A DNA stretch of 64,000 nucleotides from Chinchilla lanigera (Eukaryota > Chordata > Mammalia > Rodentia > Chinchillidae). Below are positions 1-11,749 of the stretch, in pieces. The notes below the pieces were generated by a model. The model saw nothing but the letters and a program-made list of their open reading frames with translations, was not told where the DNA came from and searched no databases. Made by a program: the position numbers and the translations under genes. Within the stretch, counting starts at the first letter, position 1; each line of letters begins with the position of its first letter. The DNA lies in the NCBI RefSeq assembly GCF_000276665.1, contig NW_004955436.1:18236258-18300257 (forward strand), given 5' to 3'.

Positions 1-108
1 TGTATGACTTCCAGGCTGTTCTGTGTTGATATCTCCTGGACTTATTTTGGGTAGTGTGTAGGTCTGGGATTGCATTTTGCTCCTTTGTTTTGTCATTTTT
101 GAAGATCC

Positions 109-885
109 AGAGGCTCCCTAGAGCACAGCCTCACTCTCTCAATTGTGTGTGAGTGGCAGAGTGAGAATCTGAAGATCCCCAGTGCTCAGTGTAACTCCTG
201 TGCTGGTGAGTGGTGGCAAGGTGGGGTCCCAGATGCTCCCAACCTTTCTTGCATTCAGTTGGTTTCCAGAAGTGTGTGGGAAGGGCGGTGGAGGCTCGCC
301 AGAATTCCTGAGACTGTCTGGAGCTCAGCCCAGTTTCCAGGAGGGTAGGAGGGGATGCAGGTTGTGTTCACTGAGGCTTCAGATATTGCCCAGGACAGAG
401 CCTGCTTCTCACACTGGAAGGTGAGGGGTGAGGGACTCCTCGAGGCCACTGACTCTGTCCAGATTTCAGCTGAGCTGTAAGGGGGGTGTGAGTTGTTCTG
501 GCAGTGACCACCAGGCTCCAGAAATTGTCCAGGGATCCACGTGCCACACACACAAGTTGGAGAGGCACCAGAGTGGCTCACTGGGTTCCTAAAGGTGTCT
601 GATGTTCAGCCCAGCACCTGCATACAGGTGTTGCGAGTTGCCACCAAGGCCCCTGAGGGTGCCTGGGGTTCCACCTGCCTTATATGCTGGCCACAGAGGC
701 ACTGCCATGATTCATCGGGCTTCCTGAAGATGTCTGGGATTTGGCACAGCCCCAGCAGATACACTATGGGTGTGGCGGGTAGCCACCCAGGCCCCAGAGG
801 GTGCCCAAGTTTTCACCTGCCTTGCACACTGGTCAGGGATGCACTGCTAAGACTCACCAAGTTTCCTGAAAATCTATATTTCATT
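109..885. repeat. Diverged GC-rich tandem array, about six units of 122-150 bp
   Basis: Units begin with related words near 109 (agaggctccc), 231 (agatgctccc), 381 (agatattgcc), 520 (agaaattgtcc), 655 (gagggtgcct) and 796 (agagggtgcc). Spacings are 122, 150, 139, 135 and 141 bp. Later in each unit comes a ttcctgaRg-tgtctgg word, often followed by ttcagccca. Units 4 and 5 are the most alike, sharing the cacctgcctt and ccaggcccc words. The block is clearly richer in GC than the AT-rich DNA after 890. Short frames inside it look incidental. It could be a decayed minisatellite or the monomer-type 5' UTR of a rodent L1, but no L1 body follows on either side within view. Confidence 0.6.
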
Positions 886-1048
886 TTATATGTACAACTT
901 GTTTTGTGTATGTATGTGTAGAGTTAAATATTTGTGATATATTGATGTTCATGCATTATATCATATGATACTTATGTACATATACATGAATAATGAACAC
1001 TAATTTAAATTACACAAGTAAAGAGGAAAGCTAAAAAAAAGTTTCAGA

Positions 1049-1205
1049 GTTGGGCACTGTGGCACACACCTGCAGTCCTAGCACTTGGGAGGCTGAAGCA
1101 GGAGGATTGCTGTGAGTTCAAGGCCAGCTTGGGCTGTAAGTGAATTCAAGACCATTCTGAACAGTATCTTGAAACCCTGTATCAAAAAGAAAAAATAAAG
1201 AAAAA
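1049..1205 (+). mobile_element. B1/Alu-like SINE
   Basis: This is a 7SL-derived SINE starting at gttgggcactgtggcacaca, with the conserved cctgcagtcctagcacttgg and aggctgaagcaggaggattg segments and an A-rich tail. The part after aaggccagcttgggctgt repeats a related aattcaagaccattctg segment, matching the internal duplication of rodent B1. It carries the usual internal Pol III boxes in degraded form. Confidence 0.8.
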
Positions 1206-2275
1206 GTGATGGAAAGGTGGTTAGATAAATATGTACTGAGGGTCTACCCTCAGGTTGCATGTTATTTTCATATATATTGCTACATTTATTCTGCAAAACA
1301 GTTTTTAGTTTTTCTGTTGTAATTTTTATAAATGAGGAAATTGAATATCAAAAAAGACAGCTCACTGAGACCACATGCTATTAAATATCAGAACTATAGT
1401 TTTTGTGTGATTTAAATAGCAAAACAAGAAGTAACACAATAGAGGATATAATTAATTGTTTGGTGAGTCATAATTCTTCCACGGCTTCCTTGTTTGTATT
1501 CTCTGAAAGCAAATAGTTCCACAACATTAGTTAAAACAAGCTCAGATTTTGTTTTAATTTGTTTCTCTCACAGTAGACAACAGGAAGCAGTTGAGGCTTC
1601 TGATAAGACGCCATTGTTACAAATAGTAAAATTTAAAAATACATTTTACATTAGGTTACATTGCTATCATAGTTACAGAGACATTATTAAAAGATCAAAT
1701 AAATTCACATTGTTCTTAGAGTGAATAAATTTGAGTAAAAGAAAAGATAAAATTTGTATTACTAGAGGAATAAAGTTATGTTTATTATATCTTATTATTA
1801 AAATCTAAAGAAACATGTTTTAACTTACAGTTGGAAGAGAGATGTATATCCTTAAATATTTTTGACAAAAAGTTGGTATAAAATAGAGTTTCTTTTCTCT
1901 CTGGCATAATATATTCCCCCACAATTAGTTTGAAGGAATTTGTGAATTCATACTTGAAGGGAACCTCTAATTCTGGAGGATAATGGTGATAAACTGATCC
2001 CAACTATCCATCATGGTCCTTGAAACAAATCAAAATGAAATTTAAATACCAAATCACAAAAAGGGCAAATAAAACCCCGTAGAAACCCATACCTTCAGCA
2101 TTTGAAGGAGAATGCTGCATTTTTCAACTTACTGTGACTAAAAAAAATGTTTCTGAAAGCACTTCAATTTCTTGTGGCTTCTAATCTGTGGTTTCTTAGA
2201 GTCAAGAACGGTAGAATTAAAAGACTAGGGAAAAAGAACAGACAGGTGTGGGAGACTTCAACAGAACACAGACAA
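1206..2275. other. Unique AT-rich sequence
   Basis: Apart from the minus-strand open segment noted separately, nothing recognisable is seen. It is ordinary AT-rich intronic or intergenic DNA. Confidence 0.5.
1838..2003 (-). other. Minus-strand open segment with splice-donor-like end (unrecognised)
   Basis: A minus-strand frame is open over about 55 codons. It contains the run PPELEVPFKYEF and then IVGEYIMPERKET, and reaches a good donor-like gtaagt just after the codons for LSSN. The frame is bounded upstream by an in-frame stop. The nearest acceptor-like AG (gggatcag) has a poor pyrimidine tract. I do not recognise the peptide. It could be an exon, a decayed exon or chance. Confidence 0.15.
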
Positions 2276-2280
2276 AATTA

Positions 2281-2368
2281 CTTCTCTCTCTCTCTCCCTT
2301 CTCTCTCACTCTCTCTCTCCCTCCCTCCCACTCCCTCCCTGTCTCTGTCTCTGTCTCTCTCTATTTCT

Positions 2369-2414
<46 letters not shown>
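2281..2414. repeat. Compound microsatellite (CT)n, (TGTCTC)n, (CA)n
   Basis: A CT-rich tract runs from 2281 with CCCTCC interruptions, then come TGTCTC repeats near 2340-2357. After a short gap there are about 22 CA dinucleotides from 2371 to 2414. The open frame across it is repeat-encoded and not a gene. Confidence 0.9.
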
Positions 2415-2418
<4 letters not shown>

Positions 2419-2599
2419 TTTTCAACCAGCAAATATTTGAGTTTTTGAGTGCCTATTTCTCAAGAAGAAGAACTCTTATCAAAGACATTGGTAGAAAAAT
2501 GGCTCTTGCACCCTTAACTTCAGGAATTAGGATCTGAAACTTGTTAGTTGTGGGTAGCTCTAGGAAGACAATAATTCTCTGGAAATTCTGCTACCATGG

Positions 2600-2993
2600 G
2601 CATGATTAGAAAGGCCCCAGAGTGAGAACGGACAGGACTGGTGTTGTGTGTTAGGCTTTTGTGCTCTGCACTAATGGAATGAAGGTGTATGGAGGGGGGA
2701 ACACAAAGAACCCCTGTTTACTTCACTCAGACAGACTCATACGTGGGAAAGCTCTGTGTGGAAAAGAGCTGAGGTCCCCAGCTGCTAATTCCAACCAAGT
2801 CAGTCAACAGCAAGTGTCTACATATTAGCCATGACAGTCATCCTGCAGCCCCTGCAAAATAGCGTGGAGCAGAGGCAGCCACTCTTGCCGTTTCCTGCCT
2901 GAATTACAGATTTCTGAACAAAATAAATGATTGTTGTTTTTCTAAGCCACTAAGTAGTGAGCTGGCTTATTATGCTGCAGAATATAACTAGAG
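2600..2993 (+). mobile_element. Old LTR-like element, mainly its 3' tail
   Basis: The end of this stretch (aaataaatgattgttgtttt, then ctaagccactaagt and a ttatgctgcagaatataact close) has the layout of the 3' end of old ERVL/MaLR LTRs, in which a polyadenylation signal precedes a TTGTTTTAAGCCAC-type block. The 5' part is poorly recognisable. The family is uncertain. Confidence 0.45.
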
Positions 2994-2999
2994 CAAAGA

Positions 3000-4229
3000 G
3001 AGTCATCTCTCATGTTTCAGAGCACAAGACTGTTACATACTGAAAGTTCTCACTCAATTACACATGAGGCTTGCTGTGATGGAAATAATAGCCAACAGTT
3101 TCTGCTCCTTTTTTTTTTTTTTTAATCCTGATGTTATCAGTATCATGTGATGCTACACCGAATGTCACATAAGCTAACTGGGAAATACAGTACCTTCTAT
3201 AAGAGGAAATCGGTTCTAAATTAAAAGAGTATATGATCCTGTTAATACGTTTTGGAGAGTGTACAGTCCTTGGAACATGGCAACAGGGAAGCAGAATATA
3301 AAAGTGGATTCTAGAAAGTATTTTTACTATAAAGCCACTGTGGCACATCTCATGGTTTAACATCTTGTCATTGGTACCTGGCATTGGTCCTATTACAGTC
3401 CTGAGATTGTTTCTTAAAGCTTGGATAAAACCATGACTTATGATAATAATGTGGAGATGCTGAAATATAAAATCATACATAGTAAAACAATTCTTTTATA
3501 AATAATGTAAACTACAATTACATGAAATAAGGTGTGACTAAGTATAATTTTGGAGCTAATAGAATTGGATATGGGAATAATTTTATGCTTTTTTGAATAT
3601 TATTTTTAGTATTCTCTGTGTAGTAGTTCTCTTTATCTGCAAAATGAGAATAAACCAAATTTTGTTCTGTAATTTTCCAGAAAGATCTGTTTGATTTTGC
3701 AGAATATTTTACTTTGTGAAACAGCAAAGAAAATGTGTTAGTATTCTGTGGGCTTCAGATTTGGTCATAAGAAAGAAATACATGCTATCTCTGCAGTCAT
3801 GATTTGTCTCATTTCCTATCACATCTCATTTAGATTTGAAGTTATTAAAGTTACTCTGTATTCAAAATTTTAGTACATGGTGATAGAGTTCTCATTTCCA
3901 TGCATACTGCAGATATTGAAATCTATTTTTAGCACTAGGCCTTAACTTGAAAGACATGGAAAGGAAAATTAGAAGATTAAAAAGTGAATGAAGAAACATA
4001 AAGCTTGAAAACATCTAGGAAAAAACCTTTAGTGAAGTATTAAAGTATTAATTAATTGATAATTCAATCATACATTTCTTTGATAAGTGTTTGTGGACAC
4101 CTACCAGTCACTGAGGATTTATGCATGGGCAAGATCTCTCTACTTGCCTTCTAAAAGCTATAGATTAGCAAAATAACATATTAAGACAAAATATATTATG
4201 TCATTAAAGCTGTGATACTCACTATGTGA
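3000..4229. other. Unique AT-rich sequence
   Basis: There is a T-run at about 3108-3123. A 140-codon minus-strand frame (3058-3480) has no recognisable domain and a composition expected from AT-rich DNA. Nothing else is supported. Confidence 0.5.
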
Positions 4230-4425
4230 AGTATGAAAAAAGCATCTCCTTTCTAAACTGTCTTTCTACTTCTGGCTTTGCCCTCTGATGGCTCCTGTAG
4301 TCTTTTCACAATATTCCATATGTGACTGACCCTTTGAAGACATAAGCCATACTTCTGCTCAGAAAATTCCAATGGCTTTCTGTCTCTCACAGAGAAAAAT
4401 TGTGTTCTATTTATCTGCTGTAGAA
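4230..4425 (+). mobile_element. Ancient L2-like or similar mammalian repeat fragment
   Basis: The sequence resembles ancient repeat consensus text around tctgctcagaaaattccaat followed by ggctttctgtctctcacaga. This is the part of L2-like and related repeats that reads 'ctgctcaaaa-ccttcaatggctt'. It is diverged and identified only by eye. Confidence 0.3.
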
Positions 4426-4628
4426 TAAGAAACCATGCCAAAACTTAATGACTCAATGGTTCTGGGATTAACTGGGCTCAGATATGGTTCTTATTGGACA
4501 TATTTTGTATGGTTGCAGTCAAATGCAGTTGGATTCATCAAGCCTTGATGGATTGATGAAACTGGGCATCTGAGATAACTTCTGCATTCACAGGTTTCCT
4601 CAGAATATGGGAGTCTCAAGATAGACTT

Positions 4629-4647
4629 TATTATTATTATTATTATT
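4629..4647. repeat. (TTA)n microsatellite
   Basis: A short run of TTA trinucleotides lies in AT-rich unique DNA. Confidence 0.8.
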
Positions 4648-5126
4648 TTAAAGAGAATAAAAATTAAAAAAATATTCAAAATGATGCAGAATTTCAAAAC
4701 AAGATGATAGGAAATCAACAATGACTGTAGACATTTTACATCATGGTAACTTCTCCAAGAGTGAGCACTCCAATATTCAAAAGTAGAGACAAGACTTCTT
4801 AGAATTAAGCACAAATGCTATAGTACTGATTATATACAGCTAGTCTAAGTTCAACATAAAAGGGCATTTACAATAGTGTGGGTATTGAGATGCGAGATTC
4901 CCTTGGAGAGTGATTCTCACAAATTCAGACCCTCCACAATGACTTAAAAGACCTTGAAATCTTTGGTTTCACTTCCTCATTACTTCTTGTCCTAATTCAG
5001 TGCTTGTATTTCCTGGACTGCATTCAATCATGGTGGCCTGCTACTGCTCCTTGAAAGTTCTAGGTTGAGTTACTAATATCTTGAGGAAATTTGCATAATG
5101 GTGTATCTTTTCAAAACACTCTCTTA

Positions 5127-5560
5127 TGTTTGAAATATGAAGTGTTTCTCTCAGGACTCATGTATTGAGGGGTGGATCCCAGTGCAGCAATTTCAGAGGT
5201 GAGGCCTTGAAAGGTGACTAAACCATTAGGACACTGGATTTATCATCAGCTGAATGGGCTGTTTGGAGGCAGGGCCTGGTGGGAAGAGGAAGGTCTTTGG
5301 TGGCATGGCAGAAGGATATGTATTGCTCTGGATCGCCTTCTCTCTTTCCCTGACCCCAGCTGCCTGGCTGCTATGAGATGAGCAGCGATCCTCTGCCTTG
5401 CCCTTCCTCTGTGATGTGTCTGTCTTGCTACAGCCTAGCAACAAAAGAGCCAGCTGACCACAAACTACAACCTCTGAAACACTGAGCTAAAATCAGCGCT
5501 TCCTCTTAAAGTTGATTTCCCCATGTACTTTGTCACAGTGATAACAAATTGACCAATACA
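5127..5560 (+). mobile_element. MaLR-type solo LTR, plus strand
   Basis: It opens tgtttgaaatatgaagtg and closes with cttcctcttaaagttgattt, then a tttgtcacagtgataacaaa block ending accaataca. This is the 3' signature shared by the minus-strand MaLR LTRs of this window, here in forward orientation. The middle carries the ggcagggcctggtgggaaga and tgcctggctgctatgagatg stretches of rodent MaLR LTRs. No internal region follows, so it is probably a solo LTR. Confidence 0.75.
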
Positions 5561-5574
5561 CATTCTTTCCCAGA

Positions 5575-5745
5575 TGTCTGCCCAGCTTTTGTGCTTTCCA
5601 TTGTATTTTTGATATAAAGGCACTGTCTCAGGGAGATGTTCTCTGATTACCCTATTTGAATTACTTACAAATATTGCTAAATTAAACCATGCTTCTCCTA
5701 TAACACCTCTGTGTTCATTTTTTGCTTCATATTTTTATGTACTGA
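5575..5745 (+). mobile_element. L2 3'-end fragment
   Basis: The text cactgtctcagggagatgtt followed by ctctgattaccctatttgaa matches the conserved L2 3' segment that reads 'tcacctcctcagagaggccttccctgaccaccctattt'. It is strongly diverged, as expected of L2. Confidence 0.5.
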
Positions 5746-5749
5746 GAAT

Positions 5750-6330
5750 GACACATTATGTAGTTCAAAAAAATTTTAAGGTATACAGAGTCTCGGTTCA
5801 TAATTGTACAGGTAAGGGCATGAACCAAAATGAACTAATCTTTGTAAGCCAACACCAAGAACAATTAACAGAATATTCCCACAACAAAAATAATTCTTCA
5901 TTATCCTCTTCCAGTCACTCATCCTACCCCATGGTAACCACTCTTCTCATTTTTGAAACTATTGATTTTCTATCTACCTTTGAACACTATATAAGTGGAA
6001 CAAGATGTGAAGTTCATACACACCTGTATTTGGCTTCTTTCGTGGAACACATTTGTGAGATTCATTACTGTTGATGTGGTTGCAGACTATTCAACTTCAT
6101 TGCTGTGTGGAACTCCATTCTATCAATCTGCTACAATTTACCCATTCTACTTTTGATATTGTAGGATTTTTCCAGAGTGGAGCTAAATGTATTGCTATGA
6201 ATACCACTGTGTGGCTCTGATATTTCATGTTATATGTTTCTGTTAGTATGTCTTCAGAGTAAAACTGCTTTCTAGTTGCAGATAGCTATTGATTTTGCTT
6301 GATTATTTTCCAGCTGTTTCTTTAAGGTTT
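5750..6330 (-). mobile_element. L1M-type 3' region, antisense
   Basis: The plus strand reads as the complement of an old L1 3' UTR: a ccccatggtaaccactcttc block, then ctttgaacactatataagtg, then cttctttcgtggaacacatt and ttcattgctgtgtggaactc. The same order recurs in the better preserved copy at 60.2-61.4 kb. The plus-strand frame at 5748-6074 lies inside it and is spurious. Confidence 0.7.
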
Positions 6331-7950
6331 GAGCTTAATAAGCACAGAGGCTTTTGAGTATAAAACCTAGAGATGGCTACTGTAGAAAAGGCACTCATGA
6401 AGAAGTAAATTTGAGTTCAAGTGTTAAAGTCAAGTAGATATTTATTATATAAGACAGCTTTCTCTGGCAAAAGGCTGCTCAGAAGTTTGAAGGTGGCAAA
6501 AAGCATGCTGCACTTGAAAAAATTAAAAACCTCTGTGCTATTTAGAGAGTGAGAAGGTAAAAAATGACTATTTTAGGGAAGTCTGAAAGGTTTTAGCACC
6601 TTCTCTGCTATCATCAAGATTTTATTCCTTACCTTTAAAGCCAGTGGGGATGTGTCTTTTAAGATAACACCATGATCCTATTTTCATTGTAAAATGATGC
6701 CCTGAGCACCACAGTTGCATGGAGGAATAATTGAGATGAGGGAATAGTGAAGGAGGAGGATTTACAGCAGTGCAGTCAGGAAGCACAGTTGAAGAGATGT
6801 CTCGGAAGGTATTTAATATTTGAACTGTAGATCACTTTAAGAAGGCTGAGACTTTTGGTCTTTTGGTAATTGGAATGCTTTGGGTTTTTTGAGGAAAAAA
6901 CACAGACTGAGATTATTTCACATAGTCAGAGGATATCACCAAGGAAGGGTCTCAGCTGAAGACCTAATGTTTAGAGTAATTTGCCACATGGTAAACACAT
7001 ATGATCATTTACAGATGAATTACATCCAAGATCAAGACTAGAAGGCGGTCAGTATCTAAATTAAGAAAACTCAGTAAAAAATAGCCAGACATGAGAAACA
7101 AAAGCCAAGGGAATAAGAATGAGATCCTGGATGTAAATAGGAAGATGTATCTTTTCAACCAATAAAAGGCAGGAGGGATTTGGTACACATATAATGAAGT
7201 TTGAAAGTAGAGGTATAAAGAATTTCCACCTGATGTTACCAATTTTTCCTCTGTAAATTAGAAGGCCTTGGCTTGGGACAGATATTAAATGGTGAATAGT
7301 TCAGTGGTGACAGAAGAAATTAACCAGGGGAACACATTAGGTTTATAGAAGAACTCCTTCCAGGTGCATACATTACACAAGATCCCAGTTTGATGGACCC
7401 GTTATATGCTTCATTCTTCATCAGAAAAATTTTTTTCAGAAAAATTGCTTTGCCTGCTTGTTTATGTATTGTTATTTTTTGCTTTGAGACAGGTTCAACA
7501 AAAAAGAGAAATGAATACAATCAGGGACTGAGACTGTAGTAATAATTAAATATGTCTATTGGTATCAGATATTTCCTGAGACTTTTTTATCCAGGATATT
7601 AAAAATATACAGAAAAGGATTTATATGGTATTTCAAAGAACATCGGAAGGATTACTGATGTACTCGAAGACACCTTTTTTGTTATTGGTTCATAATATGT
7701 CTTTCTTTCCCTTCATAGTACTTAGCTTTAATTGCAGAATATATTTGTGTGTTCATTTGTTGGATGTCTGTATGTTCTATTGGAGAATAATCTTATAATT
7801 CTAGGAAGCTGCCTTTCTTGTTGCATTGAGTTTTACTGATACTATGTGAATGTATGTATAATAATTTTCCTCAGAATATTAGCCTAAGGATTGTTTTCAG
7901 GTCCATAATGTCTTGATGTGTGCAACTTTGTTTTGCTGCCGGTATTTAAT
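6331..7950. other. Unique AT-rich sequence
   Basis: No repeat family, RNA gene or plausible exon recognised. Short frames on both strands have no domain signature. Confidence 0.5.
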
Positions 7951-8045
7951 GAAAAGGAAGTTAGCTTTGGAACTTAAGTGATCTTCTGTAAATAATTACA
8001 CAATCTCTCTGAGTTTTAGTTTTCTCATCTGTAGAAAGAATTCTT
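7951..8045 (+). mobile_element. MIR SINE core fragment
   Basis: The segment ttagctttggaacttaagtg, then acaatctctctgagttttag and tttctcatctgtagaaagaa, follows the MIR order 'tgaccttgggcaagt.. ctctgtgcctcagtttcctcatctgtaaa'. Confidence 0.55.
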
Positions 8046-8544
8046 TTGGACAAAAAAGGGTTATTATCCAAAATAACAACAATTGAAGCCACTGCTATAT
8101 TTCAGGGAAAACAGTTTCATACAAAGGAAGAAATGCAGCCCTGAAATTCTGGTTTTAGGAGACCATTGTGGAATTTTATACTTACATTTAAGCCCTCTCA
8201 TAACCATGAGGGGAGGTAATGAACTGGTATATCATATTTCACTTTAAATTATTGTTATTATATTTTCTAAATTTTCTTCCCTATCCAGAGACCCTCTCCA
8301 GTCTGTTATTAAACAATTTGTATGCATTTTGCTTCCCTAAGGAACTCATATAAAAGAGCCATGATTTTCTGGAGAGCAAAATGAAGATGTGAGAAAGCAT
8401 TAGCTATAGGATGGTTGGAGGGACAATTACAAGTAATGAACAAAATTCCCATCAAGAGATTATCGTGTCAGTTCAATACTGGAATCCAAATATATACAAG
8501 AGCCAACTTCAGATCTCACATTTGGAAAATATATGAAGCAGTGG

Positions 8545-8904
8545 TATCTTAGTTACTTTTCTCTCATTGCTGAGACAAAATACCCAGTGCCCAAAATTAA
8601 GGAATGAAAGGTTTGTTTAGCTTACAGTTTGTGCAGGTTTAAGTTCATACTTGGCTGGATCCAAGGCAGAGTGGCACATCGCACAGGGCAACTGTTCATG
8701 GCATCAGAAAATAGCAAAAGCAGCCAGAGCAAAAGGGAGGAATGCGGAAAGCAGCTTCTTTTCCTCCCAAACTATCTGCCCCAGGGCAGTGTAGCACTCA
8801 CATCCATAACCCTAGCATTGGATCATGGATTAATCATAGCCTCTGAAAGCCCACCCCATGACTGCATGAGGCTTTGGGGGGACACCCAGACAAGAACCAT
8901 AACA
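8545..8904 (-). mobile_element. MaLR solo LTR, antisense, with 5-bp target duplication
   Basis: On the minus strand the LTR opens TGTTATGGTTCTTGTCTGGG and ends with the ...aacctttcattcctt...attttgtctcagcaatgag block. It is flanked by AGTGG at 8540-8544 and 8905-8909, a perfect 5-bp target-site duplication as ERVL-type integrases make. There is no internal region, so it is a solo LTR. The plus-strand frame at 8629-8913 is spurious. Confidence 0.85.
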
Positions 8905-8909
8905 AGTGG

Positions 8910-10110
8910 CTAGGCTCATATTTTTGCATGTAAGAATTTGAAGAGTGACCTATCTCAGAATGCTTTAGATCACATAGAATTCATAACATTGTAGAGTCTG
9001 TTGCTAGGGACACATAAGACAATGTAAGCTCAATTGTTAGCATGGGCAGCATTTTCGTGCAAATTAGAAAAAAAAATAGGATCTGTCTTTGGTGGATAAA
9101 TTAGAAAATTTTACTACATTGTGGTGTATATAAGCTGTTGTAAATAGCACAGCCTCTGCTAGGTTATATATGATCCCTTGCCTCTGTGATCATGCACATT
9201 CACATCATCCATGCACTGCACAATTTTAACATGGCTGCCTTAGGATAACAGAATGGTGCAACTCAAATTATCCTGGATTCAGAAAACTGTTGATATAATT
9301 CTTGTTGCTAGAAATATGTGCCAATATGCTGACTATAAACTAATTTTCCTCCAGTGTGTCTAAATTCAGGGGTGTGTGTGTGTATGTGTGTGTGTGTATT
9401 CATGCATGTATGTGTACAAGTCTTTTGCATAAAAAGCTGATTAGATTTATTTCTCTGAATCTACTTTTTTGATCTTTCTTTGATGTCAAAGCTCATATAC
9501 ATAATCAGAATGTACTCTGATTTTGCAGCTCTTTATATCTACTTCAAATACAAATACATTTTACACTGGTGGTAGAAGGCTTTAATAAAGATCTTTATTT
9601 TAGAGAGGCTCTCACAAAGAATTCTATTTTAGTTTTAATTACCACTCTGGGATAGGTTCTCCTCTGTCACTGCAATCTCAAGTACAAAGACAGCTCTGGC
9701 TCCTGATGCGGTCTGACCTTGAGGGCAGAATCTGAGCTTTTGTGTAGCACTGCAAGTCCCTCCCCCTTGCCAGTCTCTCTGAACTGCTCCACTGAACTAG
9801 TGAATGTATTCTTGGATGCAGTGCGAGTCTTGTGATTTTATGACCTTAAGACACACCAGGTGAGGCACAGACATGCACTTCTTCTGTATTGATTCTCTCT
9901 ATTTCAGAACCTTATGTACTTGCTGCATTATAGTTAACTATCTGAGACTCAATGTGGTGACATAAAACCTATTCAAAATTCATGACGTCTTAATTGAAAT
10001 ATTACCTGATTTGACATTAAATTTCATAACTTTATCTTTTAGAATTTATCTCCCATTGTCTTCATTACTTTGTAAACTGGGATTATTATCCAGCTTTCCT
10101 GATCAATCAT
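8910..10110. other. Mostly unique sequence
   Basis: A short (TG)n tract sits near 9370-9400. A GC-richer part near 9650-9860 resembles no repeat I know. No gene supported. Confidence 0.45.
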
Positions 10111-10119
10111 AATACGAAC

Positions 10120-10470
10120 TGAGTGCATGACCTTCCCCCAAACTCGAATGTTGAACCCTAATTCCTGTTGTGATGCTGTTTGAACATTAAGTTCTAGAGA
10201 GGTGATTAGGCCATGATGCTGGACTTCTCATGAGTGAGATCAATGCCATTATAAAAAGAGATGGGAGAGAGATGATCTCTCTCATGATAATATGGGATTC
10301 ATCAAAATGTTGCTATCCACAGCCAAGGTGTGGGCCCTCACCAGATACTGAATCTGCTAGAACTGTTTCTGGGAATTCCAAGCCTTCAGAGCTATAAGAA
10401 GTGAATGTCTGTTGTCTAAGCTCCAAGCCTATGGCATTTTTGTTATAGCACTGTAATCTTACTGTCATAG
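10120..10470 (+). mobile_element. Old MST/MLT1-like MaLR LTR, plus strand
   Basis: The order of features matches MST-type LTRs: atgaccttcccccaaactcg near the 5' end, gaggtgattaggccatgatg, ataaaaagagatgggagaga, ggccctcaccagatactgaa, and a 3' part with ctgttgtctaagctccaagc then gcatttttgttatagcactg. It is diverged. It belongs to an older family than the antisense LTRs elsewhere in the window. Confidence 0.8.
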
Positions 10471-10589
10471 GTATCATCAGATATTATTTATGTTCAACCT
10501 TCTTGCAGAGGACGTAAATTCAGGAAACACATTTTATAATGAGCTTTTGATGGGAAATACACTTCTGACTACACATAAAAGTACATCTA

Positions 10590-10683
10590 GGGTTGGGGAT
10601 TTAGCTCAGTGGCACAGCTCCTGCCTGGCAAGCATGACGTCATGAGTTTGATTCCTGGTACTGGAAAAAAAACAGAAAAAAAA
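10590..10683 (+). mobile_element. ID SINE (tRNA-Ala-derived)
   Basis: The body begins gggttggggatttagctcag (A box) and has catgagtttgattcctggta (B box), then an A-rich tail. A 13-bp direct repeat, aaaagtRcatcta, flanks it at 10577-10589 and 10684-10696 with one mismatch, indicating L1-type target-primed insertion. Confidence 0.92.
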
Positions 10684-10699
10684 AAAAGTGCATCTAAAT

Positions 10700-11590
10700 G
10701 CAAATCCATAGAAGGAATGTAAATATTGTGTATTGCAACCATCTACAAAGAAAGGAGATGGACAGTGGGGAAAAGAGGGAAAAGAACAGGGATGAGAAAA
10801 AGTAATTAAGGTATAGTATATTCATCTACCAACTCCTCACAATGAATGTAGACATTATGTACTATAAATACATAATAATAAAAAATTTAAAAACCAAATG
10901 TACCTAAATTTCATCCTGCAAGGAAGTAGGAATAACATTTGTTAATTTAGCTTGAGTAGTATATAATAAGATGGTACCATTTTAAGACATTCAGATAAGG
11001 ATGATGGCAACACTGCACAGTTCAAACAAGATAAGCATGTTCTATGTGTATAGCAATGTGGTGGCTATAACAATTGTTTACCCAGTATTGATTTTTTTCT
11101 TCATCACAACTGAATGCTGATTTGGTCATGTATCCATCTCACAGTCTTCAGGGAAATCTGTTCATCACCTCAGTTTCAAGGGACGGGTGTGTGTTTATCA
11201 GATTATACTAAAAGAAACTCAATCTTGCTGGTCAGTGACCAGCTCAAATAAGACACTGTCCAGTGAAATGTGAGATTAGGTTTACTGGAAAAATTTATAA
11301 ATATTTTGCCTTGGTCTTCAGTCATTGAAAGCAGTCCTTTCTCTCCTGCTAAAGACAAGCAAAGGAATATGAACTTACAAACAGTCATCTACAGTCCTAT
11401 TTACTGCTGGATCCAACAACCTTGAACTCTATCTTACACTTAGACTTGATCTTGCTTGTCCTAATGTGTTTTTGCAGCATTGATCAAGTCTATTTCATTC
11501 AATGTTTACCATTAAAGAAACAATGACAAACGCATTGTCACACAAATACATGCATGGTGAAAAGAGAAAACTGATAAATATTTTTAAAAA
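10700..11590. other. Unique AT-rich sequence
   Basis: The A- and G-rich part near 10740-10900 loosely resembles an L1 3' end but cannot be assigned. No gene seen. Confidence 0.4.
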
Positions 11591-11613
11591 TGTAGATGTG
11601 ATGGGGAAATTTA

Positions 11614-11732
11614 TTTAATTTAATTTATTTATTTATTTATTTATTTTTGGTTTTTCTCTGGTCCCGGGAACCGAACTCATGACCTTGCGCTTGCCAGGCA
11701 GGCGCTTTGCTGCTGAGCTAAATCCTCAGCCT
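11614..11732 (-). mobile_element. ID SINE, antisense, with (TTTA)n tail
   Basis: The complement of the ID body (ctttgctgctgagctaaatc at the right, cccgggaaccgaactcatga in the middle) is preceded by a TTTA-repeat version of the A-tail. The flanking 17-bp direct repeat tgtgatggggaaattta is perfect at 11597-11613 and 11733-11749, so the copy is fairly recent and its limits are well defined. Confidence 0.93.
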
Positions 11733-11749
11733 TGTGATGGGGAAATTTA

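Noticed and set aside
3058..3480. 140-codon minus-strand frame, the longest in the window
   Set aside because: No recognised domain, composition follows the local AT bias, and no splice or start context supports it.
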